From Halicephalobus mephisto (Eukaryota; Nematoda; Chromadorea; Rhabditida; Panagrolaimidae), in contig SWDT01000111.1 of NCBI GenBank assembly GCA_009193035.1, forward strand, positions 1 to 64,000: a DNA stretch of 64,000 bases, read 5' to 3'. The notes below the pieces were generated by a model. That model had not been told where the DNA came from, did not search any database, and saw only the letters and a program-made list of their open reading frames with translations. This document shows positions 55,901 to 64,000 of the stretch, piece by piece. A program made the translations under genes and the position numbers. Positions within the stretch are counted from its first letter, which is position 1. Every line of letters begins with the position of its first letter.

Positions 55901-58900
55901 AAAAACATCATAATTTTGAACAAGAATTAAAAGCTAATAAAAATAGATTAGATGAAATCAATGGAACAGGACAGAATTTGATCGATTCAGGACATTATGC
56001 AAGTGATCATATTAGAAATAGACTTGGTGAAGTTGATCAACTTTGGGATGAATTGGCCAAAGCTACAAATGTTAAAGGAGCGAAACTTCAAGAAGCAAAT
56101 GAAGAACAATTATTTAATAGAAATATTGAAGATGTGGAATTATGGTTAAGTGAACTTGAAGGACAATTAGCAAGTGAAGATTTTGGAAAAGATTTAGTTT
56201 CTGTTCAAAATCTTCAGAAAAAATTGGCTCATCTTGAAAGTGATTATAATGCTCATGCAGAAAGAGTAGATGCTATTAGACAACAAGCAAATCAATTTCA
56301 AGATAGAAATCACTTTAATGCTCCTTTGATATTGAAAAAACAAGAAGGATTAAATGGAAGATTTCAATCATTAAGAGATCCACTTGAAAGAAGAAAAGGA
56401 AAACTTGCTGAATCATTGAAAGGAAATCAATTATTTAGAGATATTGAAGATGAATTAAGTTGGATTAGAGAAAAAGAACAAATTGCAGCATCAAATAATA
56501 GAGGAAAAGATTTGACAGGTGTTCAAAATTTAATTAAAAAACAAAAAGGATTAATTACAGAAATAAATAATCATGAACCAGCAATAGATAAAGTTGCTGA
56601 AAATGCGGATGCAATGATTGCAAGTGGACACTTTTTAGCACCTGATATTAGAGAAAAAATGGCACAATTAAAAGATAATTGGAGAAATTTGAAAATTAAA
56701 GCAGAAAAAAGACTTCAAGAATTAGGTGATTCAGAACAAGCACATAAATATTTGGCTGATGCTCATGATGCTGAATCATGGATGAGAGAAAAAGAACCTA
56801 TTGTTGGAAATATGGATTATGGTAAAGATGAAGATTCAGCAGAAAGTTTGATGAAAAAACATAGAGCTTTGATGAGTGATTTAGAAGGATATAAAACGAA
56901 AATTGATGAATTACGTCAACAAGCAAGTCAATGTAAATATCAAGAACAACCTGGAGGTCAACTTGGAAAAGAATGTGTTGTTGCTTTGTATGATTACGTT
57001 GAAAAAAGTCCGAGAGAAGTATCTATGAAAAAAGGTGATGTTTTGACACTTTTAAACAGTAGTAATAAGGATTGGTGGAAAGTTGAAGTTAATGATCGTC
57101 AAGGTTTTGTTCCTGCTGCATATGTTAAAAGAATTGAACCAGGTAGTCAACATTATCATGCTGCTTTGGCTTCACAACAACCATCATCTATAAATGCTAG
57201 ACAAAATCAGTTAGAAGATCAATATCAAAAATTATTAATGCTTGGAGAACAAAGAAAAAGAAAACTTGAAGAATCATGTAAAGGATATCAATTATTACGT
57301 GAAGCAAATGATTTGGCTGAATGGATTAGATCACGTGAAACAGTAGCTAGTCAATCAGAAATTGGAACTGATTTGGAAGAAGTAGAAGTTTTACAAAAGA
57401 AATTTGATGATTTTAAAGGAGATTTAAAAGCTAATGAAGTTCGACTTCAAGAAATGAATCAAATTGCAACTGCTTTAACAGCTGTTGGACAAACAGAAAC
57501 AGCAGTTAGAATTCGACAACAAATAGAAGATTTAAATGCACGTTGGAGAGCATTAGAAAAACAGGCAGAAGAAAGAGAACAACAACTTGGATCTGCTCAT
57601 GAAGTTCAAAGATTTCACAGAGATATTGATGAAACTAAAGACTGGATTCAAGAAAAAAATGATGCGTTGGATTCAGATGATTTTGGAAGAGATTTAAGAT
57701 CTGTTCAAGCTCTTCAAAGAAAACATGAAGGTGTTGAAAGAGATTTAGCAGCTTTATCGGAACAAATTAAAAGACTTGATGATAAAGCTAATAAACTTAG
57801 ACAAACTCATCCTGAAGCTGCTGAACAGATTTATGATCTTCAAAGACAAATTAATGAACAATGGAATCTTCTTACTGCTAAAGCTAATAGTAGAAAAGAA
57901 AAACTTTTAGAAAGTTATGATTATCAAAGATTTTTGAGTGAATATAATGATTTAATGCAATGGATTCATGGAATGAATCAACTTATTTCAAGTAAGGAAT
58001 TAGCTAATGATGCAAATGGAGCAGAAGCTTTACTTGAAAGACATCAAGAATATAGAACGGAAATTAATGCTAGATCAGCGACTTTTCAAGCTTTTGATCA
58101 ATTTGGAAGACAACTTATTAATTCTAATCATTATGCGAAAAATGATGTTGCAAAACATTTGCAAGATGTGGAAAATGCAAGAAAACAACTTGAAGAAGCA
58201 TGGATTGGAAGAAGACAGATATTGGATCAATGTTTGGAATTACAATTGTTTTATAGAGATTGTGAACAAGCTGATACATGGATGACAGCAAGAGAAGCAT
58301 TTTTGAATCAAGATGATTCAGAAGATAATGTAGAATCTTTGATTAAAAAACATGAAGATTTTGATAAAGCTATAGCTTCACAACAAGAAAAAATTAATAA
58401 TTTGACTGATTTTGCTAATAGATTAATAGCAAATAATCATTATGATGCTCCAGCTGTTAATGAAAAACAACAACAAATTCAGGATAGATGGGAAAGATTA
58501 AAAGCAGCATTAGTTGCAAAAAGATCACAATTGGGTGAACATCAAACTCTTCAACAATTTAGTCGTGATGCAGATGAAATTGAAAATTGGATTGCTGAAA
58601 AAATTCAAATTGCACAAGAAGAATCTTATAGAGATCCAACAAATATTGCACAAAAACATCAAAAACAACAAGCTTTTGAAGCTGAATTAGCTGCAAATGC
58701 TGATAGAATTTCGACATTGATACATGCAGGACAAAATTTGATTCAATCAAGTAAATGTCAAGGACCACAAGAAGAAGCTGTTTCTGATAGATTAAAAACG
58801 TTAACGGATCAATGGGAAATGTTAGTTAAAACATCAAGACAGAAATCTCATCGTTTGAAAGAAGCAAATAAACAAAAATCTTTTATGGCTTCTGTTAAAG

Positions 58901-61501
58901 ATTTGGAATTTTGGCTTGGAGAAGTTGAAACACTTTTACAATCTGATGATTATGGTAGAGATTTGATTTCAGTTGAAAATTTATTAAAGAAACATCAATT
59001 ATTAGAAGCGGATATTACTCAACATGCGGATAGGATTAAGGATATGAATGCAGAAGCGGATTCGCTTGTTGAAGCAGATCAATTTGATAGAGAACAAATT
59101 GAAAAAAGAAGAAAAAATATTAATGATAGATATACAAGAGTACGTGATATGGCTAATAAGAGAAGAGAAGAATTAAATAAATCTTTAACTGTTCATCAAT
59201 TTTTAAGAGATATTGATGAAGAAGAAAGTTGGATTAAAGAGAAAAAACTTCTTGTTAGTTCAGATGATTATGGTAGAGATTTGACTGGAGTTCAGAATCT
59301 GAAAAGAAAACACAGAAGATTGGATAATGAAGTTGCTTCTCATGAACCACAAGTTCAACTTGTTAAATCTAAAGGATTGGAACTTGTTAGTGCTAGTCAA
59401 GCTGCTGGACCGGAAATTCATAAAAGAATGAAAGATTTGGAAAAAAATTGGGAAGATATACGACAACTTGCAGGTGATAGAAAACAAAAATTAGAAGAAT
59501 CAGAAGCATTCCAAAATTTCTTAGGAAGATTAGAAGAAGAAGAAGCATGGTTAAATGAAAAACAACAAATTTTATCATCAAATAATTTTGGTGATAATAT
59601 GGCTGCTGTACAAGGTTTATTGAAAAAACATGATACTTTTGAAGTTGATTTAAATGTTCATCAACAAAGAATTAAAGATTTAATTACAGCAGGACAAAAA
59701 TTAATAGATGATGGTAATCATCATTCTCCAGCAATTAAAGCTAGATTGGAACAACTTGAACATCATTTTGCTGAAATTCAAAATCTTGCAAGAATTCGTC
59801 TACAAAGATTAAGAGATAATTCAGCATATCTTCAATTTAAATGGAAATGTGATGTTGTGGAATCATGGATTCAAGAAAAAGAAGCACAAGCTAGAAGTGA
59901 TGATTTTGGAAGAGATTTAAGTTCAGTACAATTGTTATTGACGAAACAAGATGCTTTTGATGCTGGTCTTAATGCATTTGAACATGAAGGTATTCAAAGA
60001 ATTACAGAACTTAAAGATCAACTTTTAAGAGCTCAACATGTTCAATCAGATGCGATTTCTAAAAGACATGATAATGTTATTCATAGATGGCAAGAATTGT
60101 TGAATAATAGTCTTGCAAGAAGACAGAAATTAATCAGAATGCAAGAACATTTTAAACAAATAGAAGATTTGTTTTTGACATTTGCGAAAAAAGCATCTGC
60201 ATTTAATTCATGGTTTGAAAATGCTGAAGAAGATTTGACAGATCCTGTTAGATGTAATAGTTTGGAAGAAATAAGAGCATTGAGAGAAGCACATGCTACT
60301 TTTCAGAAATCTTTAGTTAATGCTGAACAAGATTTTAGACAACTTCAAGAATTGGATAGGAAAATTAAAGCTCAAAATGTTGGACCTAATCCTTATACAT
60401 GGTTTACAATGCCAGCTTTGGAAGAAACATGGCATAATCTTCAGAAAATTATCAAAGAACGTGAAAGTGAATTAGCGAAAGAACATGTTCGTCAAGAAGA
60501 AAATGATAAACTTAGAAGAGAATTTGCAAGACTTGCAAATGCTTTTCATGAATGGTTAACGAGAATTAGAACTGATATGATGGAAGCAAATGGATCACTT
60601 GAAGAACAATTGGATAATCTTAAACGTAAAGCAATTGAAATTAGACATCAAAGAGAACAACTTAAAAAAGTTGAAGATTTGGGAGCTTTACTTGAAGAAC
60701 ATCTTATTTTGGATAATAGATATACAGAACATTCAACAGTTGGTCTTGCACAAGCATGGGATCAATTAGATCAATTATGTATGAGAATGCAACATAATTT
60801 AGAACAACAAATTCAAGCAAGAAATCAAAGTGGTGTAACAGAAGAAGCTCTGAGAGAATTCTCCATGATGTTTAAACATTTTGATAAGGTTTGGATTTAT
60901 TTTTTTTTTGTTTTGTTTGAGAAAATTTTTAGGAGAAGATTGGTCGTCTTGATCATCAACAGTTCAAGAGCTGTCTCAGAGCTCTTGGTTATGACTTGCC
61001 GATGGTGGATGAAGGGCAACCAGAACCTGAATTTCAAAGAATTCTCGACATTGTTGATCCAAACCGGTATGTGTTTTTTAATATTTTTTAAAATATTTTT
61101 TTGAATAATTTTTTTAAATATTTTTTTTGAATAATTTTTAAAATAATTTTTGAATATTTTTTTTTTGAATAATTTTTTTTGGATTTGTGTGATTTTTGGA
61201 TTTATAATAATGATGGTATTTTAGCGATGGTTATGTAACTCTACAAGAATATATGAGCTTCATGATTAATAAGGAAACTGAAAATGTCAGATCTTCGGAA
61301 GATATCGAAATGGCTTTCCGTGCTTTGTCGAAGGATTTCCGACCATATGTGACTGCAGAAGAATTGTATGCAAATTTAACACCAGAACAAGCGGAATACT
61401 GTATCAAGAGAATGAATCCTTATATAGAATCTGCGACTGGTAGAACGATTCAAGGAGCATATGATTATGAAACATTTGTTCATGACTTGTTCCAGAATTA
61501 A
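52987..61501 (+). CDS. spc-1: Alpha-spectrin
   Basis: Five coding exons in phase: 52987-53265, 53569-53694, 54430-60888, 60933-61066, 61225-61501 (2,424 residues, the normal alpha-spectrin length). It begins [17 protein letters not shown], runs through about 20 three-helix spectrin repeats (each with a W such as ELEIWILEK and DDFGRDL/DDYGRDL loops), has the SH3 domain within the array at about residue 983 ([33 protein letters not shown]), and ends in calmodulin-like EF hands ([13 protein letters not shown], then FVHDLFQN at the stop). It forms the membrane skeleton with beta-spectrin. The first partial repeat is the tetramerisation end. The 6.46-kb exon uses almost only A/T-ending codons. AATAAA at 61645. 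Confidence 0.97.
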
Positions 61502-61644
61502 TCTGAAGCGAATTTATTTTTATTTATTGTTTTTAATTTTTTATGTAGAGTTACGCCGTCCAATTTTTTTCATACAAGCACTTGTAATCGACGCTGAATA
61601 TTTTTAACCATGCTTTTTTGATTTTTTTGAAGTGCTTTGTGATT

Positions 61645-61650
61645 AATAAA
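61645..61650 (+). terminator. Spectrin polyA signal
   Basis: AATAAA 144 bp after the stop, in ATTAATAAAAGTTTTG. Confidence 0.65.
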
Positions 61651-62224
61651 AGTTTTGTAACGAATTTTGAAAGTGGATAAATGAAATTTAGTTTTACAAT
61701 GAACTTTAAAAAACCCTATTTTTGAAAAATTTATAATTAGATATTTTTTAAATAAAAATTTATTGTTTTTAATGATTTTTTAGAATATTCTGGATTTTTG
61801 TGGAAGTTTTATTTTAGATAATTTTATAGGTTTTTAGATAATTTTTAAATATTTAAAAATTTGAAAATTTTTGAAATTTGAAGTTTTGTAAAAAAATTTT
61901 TGAAGATTTTTAAAATTTGGAGAATTTAAAAAAATTTGAAAATTTTTTAATTTTGTACAATATTGTAGAAATTTTTGAAACATTTTAGAATTCAAATTTT
62001 GAAGTTTTTTAATATTTTGGAATTAACAAATTTGAATTTTGGAAAATTTAAGATTCTGGAAATTGATGTCGAGAAAATTTCGCAATGAAGTTTTTTTTGT
62101 GATAGTACGACAGAACAATTTGATTTTGGAGGATTATTTTGGTGTTGTGATTTCTGCAATGTTTATCGACATTGTCATATATGACTTTTTTAGGATAGAA
62201 ACTGGATTTCAATAATCTTTACTA

Positions 62225-62785
62225 GAACAAGAAGACAGATGAAATTTACATATCCTCCTACACAAGACCACTGAGGGTCTTACTCATGTCCTACAGTATC
62301 CCAGGTTTCCTGGCATTCGGGCAATCTCTTCAAATTTTCTTTTTCTAAGATAGTTTTTGTTTAAAAATCTGTATACAGTGGATTCGCGATAAGTGGAAGC
62401 TCGATAAGTCGAAAAAAGCGTTAAATGAAACTCAAAAATGCCATTTGATGTTTAACGTTCCCTAAGTTGAACATTCGACAACTGAAAAATCGCCGTAAAT
62501 GGAACGTTTTCCTGGTCCCTTCAAGTTCCGCTTACCGCAAGTCCACTGTAACAGGTTTCAACTCACAAAACAACCGGGAATCTCACTCATGTCCTACAGT
62601 ATCCCTGGTTCCCTGATATCCCTACTGTCCCCTCAGGTTCTCTTCAGTCTAATTTCTCTCCCAACATCCACATAACAAATTTCAACTCACAGGACAATCG
62701 AGAACTTCATTCACGCCTTACAGTACTCCAGATTCTTTGATATCCAGACTGTCTCTTCAAGTCCTCTCTAGTCTAGTTTCCGTCC
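62225..62785. repeat. Tandem repeat interrupted by a MITE
   Basis: About three units of 105-115 bp with CTCATGTCCTACAGTATCCC, TGATATCCCTACTGTC and TTCAACTCACA. The element at 62376-62548 lies between the first and second unit. Confidence 0.65.
62376..62548. mobile_element. Pogo/Tc-like MITE with TA target duplication
   Basis: 173 bp with imperfect 23-bp inverted ends: CAGTGGATTCGCGATAAGTG on the left, and a right end whose complement reads CAGTGGACTTGCGGTAAGCG. TA flanks both ends (62374-62375 and 62549-62550). CAGTGGA plus CGATAAG ends and a TA target are typical of the Tc1-mariner/pogo group. No coding capacity. Confidence 0.8.
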
Positions 62786-62829
62786 CACAGACCCTTAATC
62801 CTCGAAAGTAGATAGAGGGTTATGTACTC

Positions 62830-63400
62830 GTATACTCTAATCGAGAAGTTTCTAAATCTATCCACCCAGAATGTCGATTCCAAAAATCATAAAATCGCAA
62901 AACAACTATCGTAGAAAATCGAAATTGTTACGTATTCTGATTTCTACAAAAATTTTAGAAATTTGCATTGGAAAAATTTCTTCAGGAAAATAATTTTAAA
63001 TTTTTCAAAATAATTTAATTTTGAAATTTTTAAAATAATTTAATTTTGAAATTTTTAAAATAATTTAATTTTTAATTTTTTTAAAAACTTTGAAATTTTT
63101 AAAGAACTTTTAAAAATTCGTCTCTGGGTGATTTTATTAAAAATTAAATTATTTAAAAAATTAAGAAATAATTTTTTTCAAAAATATTTTTATTCAAAAT
63201 CTCGTCATCTGAAGTTGCGATACGGTAATTTTCGATGTTTTGTTGATTTCATCAAAGATTGATTTGTTCCGCTAAACTTCACCGATGATAACCAGCTTTG
63301 TTTTCAGATTCCGGATTTAAGACCGTGATAAGGGTCTTTTTTGCAACAAAAACTTTCATTTTTTGACTTTTGTCCCGAAAAATCGGTCTTGTTTCTGTCC
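62830..63400. other. AT-rich intergenic region
   Basis: Contains a short TTTAAAATAATTTAATTTT repeat at about 62990-63090. Likely promoter region of the next gene, with no clear TATA. Confidence 0.4.
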
Positions 63401-63404
63401 GAAA

Positions 63405-64000
63405 ATGGAGATGAATATTTTAAAATTCGTGATTCTGGGGATTCTGATGGTTCAATTTGTCGTCAGTCTTCCGTCGACTGAAAGCAGATTAGACATTAAA
63501 AAAGTTAGAAAATTTTATTTAAATTTAAAAATTTAAATTTAAATTTTATAAATTTTAATTTAAATTTTGAAAAATTATTTTTATTAAAATTTTGAAAAAT
63601 TGTTTTTATTCTAATTTAAATTTAAACATTTTAATTTAAATTTTATAAATTTTATTTTTATTTAAATTTTGAAAAATTGTTTTTATTCTAATTTAAATTT
63701 AAACATTTTTATTTAAATTTTATAAATTTTACTTTTATTTAAATTTTATTTTGAAAAATTATTTTTATTCTAATTTAAATTTTAAAATTTTTATTTAAAT
63801 TTAAACATTTTTATTTTAGAAAAAGTTTTATTTTAATTTTAATTTAAAAAGTTTTAAATCTAATTATTTAGGTTAGAGAAGCTTTGACGACGAATTCGGA
63901 GATTTCTTTGAGTTGCGACGTCTGTAAACTCCTTGTTGCAGGAATTCGGCTTCTGATTTCTCAAAATAAGACGGAAGAGGAAATCGACAAATACGTCATG
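63405..64000 (+). CDS. Secreted saposin-B-domain protein, 5' part (possibly acid sphingomyelinase)
   Basis: Exon 1, 63405-63503, encodes a signal peptide (NILKFVILGILMVQFVVS) and a short linker. Exon 2 starts at 63872 in phase 0 and runs off the window. It opens a saposin-B fold: SLSCDVCKLLVAGIRLL followed by NKTEEEIDKYVM, with the first two Cys spaced CxxC, an N-glycosylation site (NKT) and amphipathic helices. Saposin-B domains bind lipids; they stand alone in nematode caenopores (spp genes) or form the N-terminal domain of acid sphingomyelinases (asm genes). The N-terminal position after a short pro-segment fits either, and the missing 3' part decides. Confidence 0.7.

Overview
The window looks like a piece of a nematode chromosome, most likely a rhabditine (Caenorhabditis-related) worm. 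Reasons: very AT-rich DNA with long A/T runs; many short spliceosomal introns (43 bp upward) ending in TTTCAG or TTTTAG; nematode-type families (EB-module cuticle proteins, ShKT proteins, a DUF1057 hydrolase); and intronic TACTGTA-type and GTCGAGAC-type repeats. From memory of the C. elegans map, the relatives of at least four genes here (spc-1, the chitin-deacetylase-like proteins LGX-1/F48E3.8, tyramine beta-hydroxylase tbh-1 and the rhamnose-pathway epimerase) are X-linked, so this may be X-derived DNA.

Layout. 1-9.5 kb: repeats and tandem arrays; the 5' exon of an RmlC-like epimerase on the minus strand (1944-2126); several coding-like segments, mostly minus strand, that I could not assemble into one model. 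9.56-32.2 kb (+): one giant gene of at least 21 exons for a secreted protein of about 4,084 residues: signal peptide, chitin-binding peritrophin domain, about 44 EB modules and a C-terminal polysaccharide-deacetylase domain. An extra phase-compatible exon with its own stop and polyA signal gives a short form (about 3,379 residues) that ends in a lustrin-type cysteine domain and lacks the deacetylase. 32.4-35.8 kb (-): a small secreted proline-rich repeat protein and a three-exon DUF1057 alpha/beta hydrolase. 35.8-44.5 kb: gene-poor, with a dead Merlin/ISXO2-like transposase, a stretch of about 650 bp packed with short perfect hairpins, an ShKT-domain gene (-), two copies of a MITE family also present at the left end, and tandem arrays.

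44.6-50.5 kb (+): a six-exon dopamine/tyramine beta-monooxygenase homologue that keeps one copper site but has lost all three ligands of the other. 51-61.5 kb (+): a GC-rich island, a probable 5' UTR exon and the complete alpha-spectrin gene (2,424 residues, one coding exon of 6.5 kb). 61.5-64 kb: a spectrin polyA signal, a pogo/Tc-like MITE with TA target duplication, and the first two exons of a saposin-B-domain secreted protein that runs off the right edge.

The genes do not form an operon. Two themes recur: extracellular matrix and secretion (EB protein, proline-rich protein, ShKT protein, saposin protein), and enzyme-like proteins that lack catalytic residues (deacetylase, copper monooxygenase). 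Almost every long intron carries its own private tandem array. Exon borders were set by reading-frame phase and splice consensus alone.
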